A DNA stretch of 64,000 nt from Marinobacter sp. (GTDB lineage: Bacteria; Pseudomonadota; Gammaproteobacteria; Pseudomonadales; Oleiphilaceae), in NCBI GenBank assembly GCA_022565395.1, contig JAIUMV010000002.1, positions 186,001-250,000 on the forward strand, in the 5' to 3' direction. A program made the translations under genes and the position numbers. This document shows positions 35,000 to 44,287 of this stretch, piece after piece; positions within the stretch are counted from its first letter, which is position 1; each line of letters opens with the position of its first letter. The notes under the pieces are model-generated. The model searched no databases, had not been told where the DNA came from, and saw only the letters and a program-made list of their open reading frames with translations.

Positions 35000-37132
35000 A
35001 TGCACTCTAACGCTGTACCCTGCCTGAAACGCCTGCGCCAGCACTGGCTGGTGCAAACCCTGAGCATTACACTGGCAAGCTCGGTACCTTTGATCGCCCA
35101 CAGTTTTGACGGTAACGGCTTGTGGGATATTCCGCTGGAGGAACTTGGCAAGATCCGGGTAGTGTCCATTGCGTCAGGCACTAATACACCGCTGGACAAA
35201 GCCGCAGCCGTAACATCCGTGATCACAGCGGAAGATATAGCGGCCATGGGCGCCAATGACCTGGATCAAGTGCTGCAGACGGTGCCGGGGCTGCATGTTA
35301 ACTACTCAGATCAAGTATTTTTCCCCAAGTACATATTCAGGGGCATTACGTCCACCTTTAACCCCCAAGCTCTTGTCCTGATTAACGGCGTGCCGGTTAC
35401 GTCAACTGCGATCGGCAACCGCATGAATGTCTGGGGTGGGATGCCGGTAAAATCCATTGCCCGCATAGAAGTCATCCGCGGCCCCGGCTCGGCCCTGTAT
35501 GGCGCAGACGCCTACGCCGGGGTGATTAACATCATCACCAAATCCTACCGGGACATACCCGGCACCGTGGCCGGCGTGCGGGCTGGCAGCTTCAATACCC
35601 GGGGCGCCTGGCTGGAAACCGGCACCCGCGACGGCGATGTGGACCTGGGGTTGACCCTGGAGTACCAGGCCACCAAAGGCTGGCGGGAAACAGTTGATCA
35701 GGACGCTCAGTCCGCCCTGGACCAGGGCTTCGGCACCGATGCCTCCCTCGCCCCTGGACCTGTGAACACCTCGGTCACCCAGGTGGATATGCGCTTTGAG
35801 GCTGGCAATGACAACTGGCGGCTGCGAGTTGGCGTGCAGGAGCGTGGCGATATAGGCACGGGCGTGGGCATTGCCCAGGCTCTGGACCCGGAGGGGCGCT
35901 ATGGCTCCAGACGGTTTAACACAGACTACAGCTACCGCTGGCGAGAGCTGGTAACCCATTTGGATCTGGAGGCCAGGGTCAGCTACCTGTACATGACTCA
36001 GGAGCCCAAGCGGGATATTGTACTTTTCCCCCCTGGTGCCTTCGGCGGTGCTTTCCCGGACGGGTTTATCGGCAGCCCAGGTTATTCCGAGCAACAGGCC
36101 CGGGCAGACATCAGTACCCTTTATCGTGGCTTTGATAGCCACCTGGTCCGCACTGGCATTGGTGGCTTATGGGGCGACCTCTACAAGGTCACTGAGCGCA
36201 AGAATTTTAACCCCGACGGGTCACCCAAGGGTGGCGTAGAGGATGTATCGAATCGACCTGACGAGGTCTGGATGCGAGAGAAGGACCGCACCAGTCTCTA
36301 TGCCTTCGTGCAGGATGAGTGGCAGTTCGCTCAGAACTGGCAACTGGTCACCGGCCTACGCTACGACTACTACTCCGACTTTGGTGAAACCATCAACCCA
36401 AGGGCTGCACTGATCTGGGCCACCACCGACGATATCACCACCAAACTTCTTTATGGTCGCGCCTTCCGCGCCCCCTCTCTGCTGGAACTCTACGTGGTCA
36501 ACAACCCGGTTAACACCGGCAATGACCAGCTCAAACCGGAAACCATCCATACGGTAGAGCTGGCTATGACCCACCAACTGGAACGTAACCTGCTATACAG
36601 CGTCAACCTGTTTTACTACGAAATCAGCAACTTTATCACGGCGGTAGCGGTGCCGGGACAGGCGCTAGGCGAGTACAGGAACGTAGGAGAGCGGACCGGT
36701 TTCGGGGGCGAGTTTGAGGTGGCCTACAGCCCTAACGGTAACCTGAACCTGGTGGCCAATTATGCCTATCAACAGGCCGAAGACGACAACACAGGCAAAG
36801 CCGTAGGTGAAGCGCCTAACCATCAGGTCTACGGCCGGGCCGAATGGCAGTTTATGCCCGGCTGGCATCTGAACACCCAGGTTAACTGGGTGGGCAAACA
36901 GAAGCGCATCGCAGAGGATGACCGCAACCCCGTATCCGATTACACCACCGTAGACCTGACCCTGCGCAAACTGTCACTTTGGCGCTCACTGGATGCATCT
37001 CTCACAGTACGCAACCTGTTTGACGAGGATGTGCGCTCCCCCAGCCCCTACGGCACTCCGGCACCCGCCATACCTAACGACTTCCCCATGGCCGGGCGCA
37101 GCCTGATGGGCGAGTTACAATATGCTTTCTGA
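35000..37132 (+). CDS. TonB-dependent outer-membrane receptor
   Basis: A 710-residue receptor. ATG 35000 opens an N-terminal export signal (about 1-36, SITLASSVPLIAHS). The plug domain follows at about 50-165 (AAAVTSVITAEDIAAMGAND; IEVIRGPGSALYGADAYAGV), then a 22-strand beta barrel ending in the aromatic residue F of GELQYAF. The plug/barrel layout is like the colicin I/catecholate and vitamin B12 receptors. The ligand is unknown; it faces the TPP/citrate-synthase-fold operon, with which it shares a terminator, not a promoter. No Fur box was found. Confidence 0.9.
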   Translation: MHSNAVPCLKRLRQHWLVQTLSITLASSVPLIAHSFDGNGLWDIPLEELGKIRVVSIASGTNTPLDKAAAVTSVITAEDIAAMGANDLDQVLQTVPGLHVNYSDQVFFPKYIFRGITSTFNPQALVLINGVPVTSTAIGNRMNVWGGMPVKSIARIEVIRGPGSALYGADAYAGVINIITKSYRDIPGTVAGVRAGSFNTRGAWLETGTRDGDVDLGLTLEYQATKGWRETVDQDAQSALDQGFGTDASLAPGPVNTSVTQVDMRFEAGNDNWRLRVGVQERGDIGTGVGIAQALDPEGRYGSRRFNTDYSYRWRELVTHLDLEARVSYLYMTQEPKRDIVLFPPGAFGGAFPDGFIGSPGYSEQQARADISTLYRGFDSHLVRTGIGGLWGDLYKVTERKNFNPDGSPKGGVEDVSNRPDEVWMREKDRTSLYAFVQDEWQFAQNWQLVTGLRYDYYSDFGETINPRAALIWATTDDITTKLLYGRAFRAPSLLELYVVNNPVNTGNDQLKPETIHTVELAMTHQLERNLLYSVNLFYYEISNFITAVAVPGQALGEYRNVGERTGFGGEFEVAYSPNGNLNLVANYAYQQAEDDNTGKAVGEAPNHQVYGRAEWQFMPGWHLNTQVNWVGKQKRIAEDDRNPVSDYTTVDLTLRKLSLWRSLDASLTVRNLFDEDVRSPSPYGTPAPAIPNDFPMAGRSLMGELQYAF

Positions 37133-37164
37133 CCTGGGTTCTAGCCTGCCGGCTAGTCCCAGGT
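37132..37164. terminator. Bidirectional terminator hairpin
   Basis: Arms ACCTGGG (37132-37138) and CCCAGGT (37158-37164), with inner arms CTAGCC and GGCTAG, form a long stem between the convergent receptor gene and the gene ending at 37153. It includes the last codons of the latter. Confidence 0.6.
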
Positions 37165-37947
37165 TCGTTGTCCCACGCCGTTGTAATGCAAACTATCGCA
37201 TTGCATCGGGAAGTACTGCCCTTCTGGGCGGGCTCTCGCGTCCCGATAGCAGGGCACCATACCAGCAATAAAGCAGGGTGACATGAACAGCTGATACTCT
37301 TCAGCAGTCAGCCCCAGATCTGCAGCTATAGCAGCATCAATAGCTGCGATGTTCATTGAAAATCCGTAGGTTTTATTGAGATACCCATATATCGCCTTCG
37401 CCATAGCGAGATAACGACCACCATCAAAGCCAAATTCCTTAGCCTTTTTCAGGGTATAAGGAATCCGCTCATCATTACGCGCTAACGGGCGGCCATAACC
37501 ATAGAGCGTTCGACCCGCCGCTTTTTCCTGCTCTACGAACTCAAACAGGTCCCCGCCCTCATCACACCAGCGCCCTGCCCGGTAGAAAAAGTCCAGCGCC
37601 CGCACCTCCGGTCGGCGGCCATAGATAGAGGCTTCCGATATGCTCATGCCCGCCATCAGCCCCAGAGATGGCGTCGTTCTGGCGGTACCGGCAAGGCTCA
37701 CCACGTGATTGGGCCAGATAGAGGAGTCCGGATAGCTGGTGGCCACCCAGAAATAGTTCAGCATACGGGTGACGGCTTCGCCAGGATCACGACCCAGAAT
37801 GCTGAACAGATACAGCCGCAGCCACTCATAGTCACCCAGCTCCTGATGCAAGTCCTTACCGTGCATCACCACCCGTTCTGTAAGGAAGGCTTTACCGATA
37901 CGAGTCGCGAGATGGTTCTGAGCTGACAACAGGTGGTGGTGACTCAT
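37153..37947 (-). CDS. Citrate synthase-fold protein, second of a pair, divergent active site
   Basis: A 264-residue, all-helical protein that looks like a small, diverged citrate synthase-superfamily member: LFSILGRDPGEAVTRMLNYF early, GYGRPLARNDERIPYTLKKA where family members have GHR, and a final AIDAAIAADLGL. The GHR histidine appears replaced (GRP), and no HGG motif is visible. It overlaps the preceding paralogue by 4 bp (ATGA at 37944), so a heteromer is likely. No activity should be assumed. Third gene of the TPP-enzyme operon. Confidence 0.65.
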   Translation of the reverse strand: MSHHHLLSAQNHLATRIGKAFLTERVVMHGKDLHQELGDYEWLRLYLFSILGRDPGEAVTRMLNYFWVATSYPDSSIWPNHVVSLAGTARTTPSLGLMAGMSISEASIYGRRPEVRALDFFYRAGRWCDEGGDLFEFVEQEKAAGRTLYGYGRPLARNDERIPYTLKKAKEFGFDGGRYLAMAKAIYGYLNKTYGFSMNIAAIDAAIAADLGLTAEEYQLFMSPCFIAGMVPCYRDARARPEGQYFPMQCDSLHYNGVGQRTWD

Positions 37948-38777
37948 AGGGTAATTCCGCTCAAGTCGATGTTGTTTTTGGGGCCCGGATCGTCCTGCAG
38001 CTCAATCGCCTCTGCGTAAAAGGGAAACTTTTTCCAGCCCAGCCGCCGTTGCTCCAGAGCATGCGCTGCCGCACCAGGCAAGCGCATAATCAGATAAAGC
38101 ATGGTCGCCTGATGTTCATCCATACCGAGGTCAACAAACGCGGCAGCCGCAATGCCGCTCATGGCCAGGGGGTAGCCCAGCGTCCCGGCGAGTGATTCGT
38201 GATTATCACGCAACCAGGCCAGTGCCCCGCCGTCTTTGAAGGTCGCCAGGTAGGTCAATGACTGGCTCACCGGCGTTGGGGTGGTTTCCCCGTTGGGGTC
38301 AAAACCCGGGGCATGCTCCATTGCGGGCCAGATATCAGCCTGCTCTGTTACAGGCGGCTTCAACAGTGCGTCGTTCCAACGAGCCAGGTCCTGGCCGCAC
38401 TGCTGCCACAGCTGCATGCATAAATAGACCTCGTGGCTCCCACCATACTGACCTGAACCAACAGCCAAGGCTGACATCAGTGACGCAGCATGGGGCGATC
38501 CCGCTACGCCGCCATTCATTGCCGCTCGCACAGACAACTCCCGTGGGCCGGGGTTCACCAGACACACCGCCAGCTTTTCCAGCAGAGCTTCCTGCCAAGC
38601 ACTTGGACGCTCACCCATGAACAATACATAGATGTACTCTGCCCAACTGGCTTTTTGCAGAATCTCACCATAGACGTCATAGCCGTGACAGTAGCTGGCA
38701 CGGGCCGCGAACGGGTTGTCTGGCTCAGGCTCATCACGCCAGATAGCCGTATGGTAACCGTAATCTTTGTTTGTCAT
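37944..38777 (-). CDS. Citrate synthase/citryl-CoA lyase-like protein
   Basis: A 277-residue short form of the citrate synthase fold, close in size to citryl-CoA lyases. KASWAEYIYVLFMGERPS fits the family N-terminus and RLPGAAAHALEQRRLGW fits its CoA-site C-terminus. The position of the catalytic HGG loop reads YGGSHE, so the usual His seems to be Tyr. This suggests altered chemistry (a lyase, or an acyl-CoA condensation with another acceptor). It lies 9 bp after the TPP enzyme gene and overlaps its paralogue downstream. Confidence 0.75.
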   Translation of the reverse strand: MTNKDYGYHTAIWRDEPEPDNPFAARASYCHGYDVYGEILQKASWAEYIYVLFMGERPSAWQEALLEKLAVCLVNPGPRELSVRAAMNGGVAGSPHAASLMSALAVGSGQYGGSHEVYLCMQLWQQCGQDLARWNDALLKPPVTEQADIWPAMEHAPGFDPNGETTPTPVSQSLTYLATFKDGGALAWLRDNHESLAGTLGYPLAMSGIAAAAFVDLGMDEHQATMLYLIMRLPGAAAHALEQRRLGWKKFPFYAEAIELQDDPGPKNNIDLSGITL

Positions 38778-38786
38778 TTCAGGCTC

Positions 38787-40517
38787 CTATACCGCACCGG
38801 TCAACACCTTGATCCTCGCGCCCATAGGCGGAACTTGGTCACCATCAATACGCACATCCAGGAGACAAGGGCCAGGACGCGCAAAAATGGCGGTCAGATC
38901 CAGTGCCGCCAAATCGGCCATAGAATCTATACGGTAGGACTCGACCCCTGCGGCCTTTGCCATCATGGCAAAATCAATACGAGGCAACTCCGTACCAATG
39001 GCCTCCGCGCCACTCAGTTGCTGACCGTGACGAACCATGCCGAGCGATGAGTCGTTTAAGACCACCATCAGTACATTGAGGTTGTACTGCTGGGCCGTTG
39101 TAATTTCCTGTCCGGCCATCAAATAGCTGCCATCGCCAGTGAAACACACAACGGGCGCACCGTCCGTAGCTGCAGCAATGCCTACACAAGCCCCAATTGC
39201 CCAACCCATAGAGGCAAAGGTAATACCGGTATGAAACAGACTCTTGCGGTGGTGTATGTCGGCCGGACGCTTGACACTCCAATAATGAATTCCCCAAAGA
39301 AAACTATTACCACTGTCCATGAGTGCCCGGGTGTTTGCGGGGCAATGCTGGCTCATGTAAGTCATTAGTGCCTGGGGCTTGACTGGGCCGGTTTCATTAC
39401 GCTCCAGGCATTTATCCCGATCGGCAAATTGAACGCCCACAGGCAAGCCGTTTAAAGACTGCGCGCGGCTCGTAGCATCATTGAGCTCAACCGGGTTGAT
39501 CAGCTCCGAAAACGGCTTCAGGGAGTGCTCCAGGGAGCCCAAAATCACTAGGCGCGCCATGGTGGATCGAAGCAGGTGCTCCGGATTAGGTGAGAGGTGT
39601 ATCAGCCGGTCAGAAAGGATAGTGCCATAATCCCAGCCTGCGGTAGCTATCTCATCCAAGGCAGTGCCAATAACAACCACACGATCTGCGTTTTCTGATT
39701 TAAGAGCGTCACGGGCACTTTCGTGCCCTGCAAAACCAAACACGCCGCAGTAAAGTGGATGAAAATTATCTACCAACCCTTTACCTCGAGGGGTCGCAAC
39801 AAAGCGCCACCCTTTTGCCTCCACGAGCGACATAATCTCGGGGATAGCACCCGCGGCGCTCTCGCCAATAACAAAGGTCGCTTTTTTGCAAACGGCCAGA
39901 TCTTTCAACAATAACTGCAGTGCGTGCTGGCTGGGGACCACCTCGTGGTTAATGAATGCCCTCAGGTTCCCTTGGGCCAGAGGTTTAGGAACAGTCGCCC
40001 TCATAACATCCAATGGCACGCTTAAATGGACGGGCCCTGACTGATTACTGAAAGTGTGGCTGATGGCTTGAAGCAGCTTATGCTCAAGCTGTGCCGAGTG
40101 GGAAACCAGCGTGTTGTATCGCGTACAGGGAGCGAACATCTCCAAGGTATTGATACCGGTACAGGAGGTTTCCTGGAATGAGCCCTGACCAAACTTTTCG
40201 ATAGCCGTTTGGGCTGTGATAACCAGCATGGGAATGTTGTCAGCGAAGGCAGATGCAACACCGGTAATCAGGTTAGTCGCACCTGGTCCTGCCGTTGCGC
40301 AGCAGACCCCCAGCTTACCGGTTTCCCGGGCGTAGCCCTCTGCCATAAAGGCTGCGCCCGCCTCGTGCCGCGCCAGGATCAGCCGCGGCCCACCCCGTCT
40401 TTCACTGCGTGCCAGGGCATCAAAGAAGGGCTCAATACTCCCTCCCGGTACGCCAAACACATATTCCACACCCAGACGTTCCAGATAACGCAGGATAAGA
40501 TCGCCGTTTGCAAACAT
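38787..40517 (-). CDS. Thiamine diphosphate enzyme, acetolactate synthase large-subunit-like
   Basis: A 576-residue TPP enzyme with three domains. The N-terminal pyrimidine domain has catalytic Glu52 (ARHEAGAAFMAEGYAR), the central domain lies at about 195-340, and the C-terminal PP domain has GDGS at 461-464 with Asn about 26 residues on (VLNDSSLGM), binding Mg2+ and diphosphate. It could decarboxylate a 2-oxo acid and transfer the acyl or aldehyde group. No ilvN-type small subunit is adjacent and the partner genes are citrate-synthase-like, so a role in branched-chain amino-acid synthesis is unlikely. First gene of the trio. Confidence 0.82.
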   Translation of the reverse strand: MFANGDLILRYLERLGVEYVFGVPGGSIEPFFDALARSERRGGPRLILARHEAGAAFMAEGYARETGKLGVCCATAGPGATNLITGVASAFADNIPMLVITAQTAIEKFGQGSFQETSCTGINTLEMFAPCTRYNTLVSHSAQLEHKLLQAISHTFSNQSGPVHLSVPLDVMRATVPKPLAQGNLRAFINHEVVPSQHALQLLLKDLAVCKKATFVIGESAAGAIPEIMSLVEAKGWRFVATPRGKGLVDNFHPLYCGVFGFAGHESARDALKSENADRVVVIGTALDEIATAGWDYGTILSDRLIHLSPNPEHLLRSTMARLVILGSLEHSLKPFSELINPVELNDATSRAQSLNGLPVGVQFADRDKCLERNETGPVKPQALMTYMSQHCPANTRALMDSGNSFLWGIHYWSVKRPADIHHRKSLFHTGITFASMGWAIGACVGIAAATDGAPVVCFTGDGSYLMAGQEITTAQQYNLNVLMVVLNDSSLGMVRHGQQLSGAEAIGTELPRIDFAMMAKAAGVESYRIDSMADLAALDLTAIFARPGPCLLDVRIDGDQVPPMGARIKVLTGAV

Positions 40518-40610
40518 CGCACAGGCCCTTCAAGTTGTTGGTGTACATCGGAAAATAGATACAGCGGGGTTTCCTACCAACTCCCTGGCAAGGACTAGAC
40601 CAGAGTCTCC

Positions 40611-42299
40611 TTAGGCAAGGGCTTGAGGCATGGCTATGCCAAAGCCCTGCGCATAATCCACACCCAGTTCAACAAGGCGTTTTTTTACCTCATCGTTTTC
40701 AACAAACTCCGCGATGGTCTTCAGGCCGGCCGCGTGCCCCACCCGGTTACAGGCGTCCACAATGCCCACATCAATGGGATCGTAGAGCAAATTGCGCACA
40801 AAGCTGCCATCAATTTTCAGGTAATCCACAGGCAGGGTTTTCAGATAGGAAAATGAGCTCATTCCGCAACCGAAGTCGTCCAGAGCAAACTGAAACCCAT
40901 CCTGGCGCGACTGGTTGATAAAGCCCATGGTCAGGTTCAAATGTGCGATGGCTGCGGTTTCCGTGATTTCAAAGCACACCCGCTCGGGCTTGATTCTGTA
41001 GCGGTCAACCATCTTGCGGATATAGCAGAACAGTCCCTCATCGCTCAGGGATGTACCCGACAGGTTGATAAAGAAAGTACCGCTAGGCGCCCGCCCCAAG
41101 CCCGTGCGCTCCAGATAAGCAAAGGCCATTTCAATCACGTGGTAATCAATTTTTGACATCAGACTGAAGCGCTCAGCGGCCGGAATAAAAGCGCCAGGCG
41201 GGATAATATCTGGACCCTGCCTCATCCGTAGCAGGAACTCCGTACGCAAACCTTCCTCAGGGCCCGTCTGCAAAGCCGTCATGGGCTGATGGCACAGATA
41301 GAAACTGTTGCTGTTCAGCGCCTGCTGGATACGGCTGGTCCAGTGCATATCATTCTGGCGCTGCTGCATTTCCCGGTCATCAGCCTGGTAGATCTGCACG
41401 TTATTGCGCCCACGATCCTTAGCCGCGTAACAGGCCAGATCCGCATGGCTGAGAATTTCAGTGGTGGCACGGTAGTCCTTGGTCACAATGACCATGCCCA
41501 CGCTCAGTGATACCGCAAACGGCTTGCCCTGCCAGACAAATCTGAACTCCCTGACATCCTCGCACAGGGTTTCTGCCAGCTTGAGGGCATGGGCTTCGTC
41601 ACAGTTTTCCAGCAGGATGCCGAATTCATCTCCGCCGAGCCGGGCCAGGGTATCGGAGGCCCGGATATGGCTACCAAGAATACCGGCAATCTGACGCAGC
41701 AGTTCATCACCGGCAACATGGCCACAGGTGTCATTGATGATTTTGAACTGGTCCAGGTCCAGATAGAGCAACACATGTTTCTTGCCGGTATGACGGGACG
41801 TCTCCAGAGCACTGGCCAGACGGCGCTCAAACTCCCGGCGATTTACCAGATCGGTGAGGCTGTCATGGTAAGCCATGTGTTCAAGGATGGTCTCAGCCTC
41901 ACGCTTGGCCTTACGGACGGAGTTCTCCTTCACTTCGCGATTGATGGCGGGAATCAATCGGGACAGGTTGTCCTTCATGATGTAATCCTGAGCGCCCGCC
42001 TTCATCGCGCCGACAGCCACTTCTTCGCCGATGGTGCCAGAGACTATGATAACGGGCAGATCGTGGCTGGTCTCTTTGGTAACTTCGAGGGTGCGCAAGG
42101 ATGAAAACCCTGGCATGTTGTGATCAGTAATAACCAAATCCCACTCTTCAGCCTTCAAGGCATCCAGCAGGCTGTCCTCGCTATCCACCAGCCGGTAGTG
42201 AGGCTCGATACCTCCACGCCTGAGTTCCCGCAGCAACAGCAGGGCATCGTCTTCAGAGTCGTCTACCAGCAGTAATTTGAGGCGATCGTCATTGCTCAC
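40611..42299 (-). CDS. Response regulator with GGDEF and EAL domains
   Basis: A 562-residue protein: receiver (1-125, phospho-acceptor Asp59), GGDEF (about 140-305; GGDEF at 222-226 with an intact RxxD inhibition site at 213-216), then EAL (about 320-555). The EAL signature reads EFL at 354-356 with its Glu kept; DDFG 474-477, Lys495 and Glu531 are kept, so phosphodiesterase activity is plausible. It makes and/or breaks c-di-GMP under control of the kinase two genes upstream. It overlaps the preceding receiver gene by 4 bp. Confidence 0.92.
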   Translation of the reverse strand: MSNDDRLKLLLVDDSEDDALLLLRELRRGGIEPHYRLVDSEDSLLDALKAEEWDLVITDHNMPGFSSLRTLEVTKETSHDLPVIIVSGTIGEEVAVGAMKAGAQDYIMKDNLSRLIPAINREVKENSVRKAKREAETILEHMAYHDSLTDLVNRREFERRLASALETSRHTGKKHVLLYLDLDQFKIINDTCGHVAGDELLRQIAGILGSHIRASDTLARLGGDEFGILLENCDEAHALKLAETLCEDVREFRFVWQGKPFAVSLSVGMVIVTKDYRATTEILSHADLACYAAKDRGRNNVQIYQADDREMQQRQNDMHWTSRIQQALNSNSFYLCHQPMTALQTGPEEGLRTEFLLRMRQGPDIIPPGAFIPAAERFSLMSKIDYHVIEMAFAYLERTGLGRAPSGTFFINLSGTSLSDEGLFCYIRKMVDRYRIKPERVCFEITETAAIAHLNLTMGFINQSRQDGFQFALDDFGCGMSSFSYLKTLPVDYLKIDGSFVRNLLYDPIDVGIVDACNRVGHAAGLKTIAEFVENDEVKKRLVELGVDYAQGFGIAMPQALA

Positions 42300-42754
42300 T
42301 CAGGCCGACCCTTCTTGGTGTATTGAGGGACTTTGTTAACCTGCAGCCAGTACTCCGCCAGCAGGCTCATTTGTTTTGAGAACTCACGGAAATCCACCGG
42401 CTTGTTGATGTAACTGTTAGCGCCAAGCCGATAGGCTTCCAGCACCTCACCAGGTTCATCGGAGGACGTCACCATGATGACGGGCAACCAGTTGGTCGCC
42501 GGCGAGGAACGCACTTTTTTCAGCACCTCCAGACCATCCACCTTAGGCAGTTTCAGGTCCAGAATAATGACCCCCAGGCGCTCAATTTCCCGGCTCGGTT
42601 CATTCCTGTCTTTGCCATAGAGAAAGTTCAGTGCCTGCTGGCCATCCTCAACCACGATGACCTGGTTGTCCTTGTTGGCGCGTTTCAGCGCTCTGACAGC
42701 CAGCAACTGGTCATCGGGATTATCCTCTACCAACAATATTGAATAGTTTTCCAT
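42296..42754 (-). CDS. Single-domain response regulator (Rcp1-like)
   Basis: A 152-residue receiver alone, of the type paired with phytochrome-like kinases: VEDNPDDQLLAVRALKRA at the start, phospho-acceptor Asp66 in ILDLKLP and a Lys near the end of the fold. ATG 42754 (MENYSILLVEDN) is chosen over one 39 bases upstream. It has no output domain, so it probably shuttles phosphate between the kinase and the downstream GGDEF/EAL regulator, or is a phosphate sink (inference). Its stop overlaps that gene's start. Confidence 0.9.
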   Translation of the reverse strand: MENYSILLVEDNPDDQLLAVRALKRANKDNQVIVVEDGQQALNFLYGKDRNEPSREIERLGVIILDLKLPKVDGLEVLKKVRSSPATNWLPVIMVTSSDEPGEVLEAYRLGANSYINKPVDFREFSKQMSLLAEYWLQVNKVPQYTKKGRPE

Positions 42755-42820
42755 CACTATGCGCTTCTGTTCTGAATACATTGGGGAGGTCACAAACCTC
42801 CGTATAGATTTGGCAACCGC

Positions 42821-44287
42821 TCACTCGCCCTTCAGCGCTGCGCGGGGTAACTTGACAAAAAATGTCGCGCCCTTGCCTTCACTGGACATGGCAGAAATCT
42901 CGCCATAATGGCGACGTACAACACGATAGACCGTAGCCAGCCCGATACCGGTACCGGGAAATTCTGACGGTGAATGCAGTCGGTTGAAAGCGACAAACAG
43001 CTTATCAACATATTGCATGTCAAAGCCCGCACCATTGTCCTGGACGATGATGGTAACCGCATCATCCGTTTTCTCAGCACTGACCCTGATATCCCGCTGC
43101 GCACACCGGGAGGTGTACTTCCATGCATTCTCAAGCAGATTGTAAAAGGCGATACGCAGCATGGATTCATCACCCTGGGCCACAATGCCCGGCTGTATGC
43201 TAATGCTGCTGGGGATGTCACAGTCGCTGGCCATCAGCTCGTCACGTAACTCGGCCAACAGGGCGGAAATGTCCACATCCTGATACTCGATCACCTGCCG
43301 GGTTACCCGGGAAAGGCACAACATGCCATCAATCAGGTGACCCATCCTGATACTGGCGGCCCTGACCCGGCGAAGATAGTCCAGGCCGGTTTCATCCAGC
43401 CGATCTGCACAGTCTTCCTCCAGTGCCTGACTGAAGCCATCAATAGCCCGCAGTGGCTGGCGCAAATCGTGGGACACCGAGTAGCTGAAGGCTTCCAGCT
43501 CTTTGTTAGCCAGACTAAGCTCTGCGGTGCGCTCAGCGACAACCCGCTCCAGATTCTCATAGCTGTCCATGATCTGCTGGTTCTGTGTCTGTATGGTGGC
43601 AATCATCTCGTTGAATGCGGTACTGAGGTGCCCCAACTCATCAAAGCTGCGCACCGGGGCACGGATGCCGTAGTCCTGCTTGTCTGCAATCTCATCCGCA
43701 GTATCAGACAGTTCCAGAATGGGCTGGGATATCATACGCTGCAGCGCAGATGCCACCACGATTAAGCCCACCCAGATCACCAACCCAACGGCTGATGCCA
43801 TGAGAATAAAGTTACCCAGATGCTTGGCCAGCACGCCGAGATGAGCCCGTAGATAAAAGTAACCTACGGTTTCATCATCCAGCAAAACCGGTGTCAGAAT
43901 CTGGTAGTAGCTGTTCCCAAATCCCTGCTGCAAGGTGTGGATTTCTGCCGGACACCCCAGTACTCGCTCGCTGGACCAAATACTCAACAACCGGTTATCC
44001 AGGTCATAGACACAGGCCAGCTCAGCGGAGCTGATACGATTGAGACTGGAAATAATACTGTCCAGCTGGCCCTGATCTTCAAACAACAAGGCCGCTGCCG
44101 ACTGCTCTGCCACGACGGCAGCAATAGCATTCATTTCCGCGTCCATCTGGTTGCGGTAAGTATGATTCTCGATAACGATCAGGCTGGCACATACCAGCAA
44201 AATGCCCAGCAGGCTGGTGGCCAGCATGAGGAACATCAGCTTGAACTTCAGCGGCCAATAGCGCCAACGCCAGTGTTTCTGAGTCAT
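42821..44287 (-). CDS. Membrane histidine kinase with HAMP domain
   Basis: A 488-residue kinase: TM helix 1 at about 14-40, a CHASE8-like periplasmic region (about 41-155), TM helix 2 at about 159-180, HAMP (182-235), a coiled linker (about 235-265), HisKA with phospho-His273 in VSHDLRQPLRAIDGF and an HATPase domain (NLLENAWKYTS; GTGIGLATVYRVV). The ATG overlaps the yfiR-type stop by 4 bp. It probably receives a periplasmic signal, perhaps through the YfiR-like partner, and passes phosphate to the two following receivers. Confidence 0.9.
   Translation of the reverse strand: MTQKHWRWRYWPLKFKLMFLMLATSLLGILLVCASLIVIENHTYRNQMDAEMNAIAAVVAEQSAAALLFEDQGQLDSIISSLNRISSAELACVYDLDNRLLSIWSSERVLGCPAEIHTLQQGFGNSYYQILTPVLLDDETVGYFYLRAHLGVLAKHLGNFILMASAVGLVIWVGLIVVASALQRMISQPILELSDTADEIADKQDYGIRAPVRSFDELGHLSTAFNEMIATIQTQNQQIMDSYENLERVVAERTAELSLANKELEAFSYSVSHDLRQPLRAIDGFSQALEEDCADRLDETGLDYLRRVRAASIRMGHLIDGMLCLSRVTRQVIEYQDVDISALLAELRDELMASDCDIPSSISIQPGIVAQGDESMLRIAFYNLLENAWKYTSRCAQRDIRVSAEKTDDAVTIIVQDNGAGFDMQYVDKLFVAFNRLHSPSEFPGTGIGLATVYRVVRRHYGEISAMSSEGKGATFFVKLPRAALKGE

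Noticed and set aside
37153-38777. One citrate synthase gene split by a frameshift
   Set aside because: Each protein has its own start, a 4-bp coupled overlap and a separate resemblance to the family; the first already contains both N- and C-terminal family segments.
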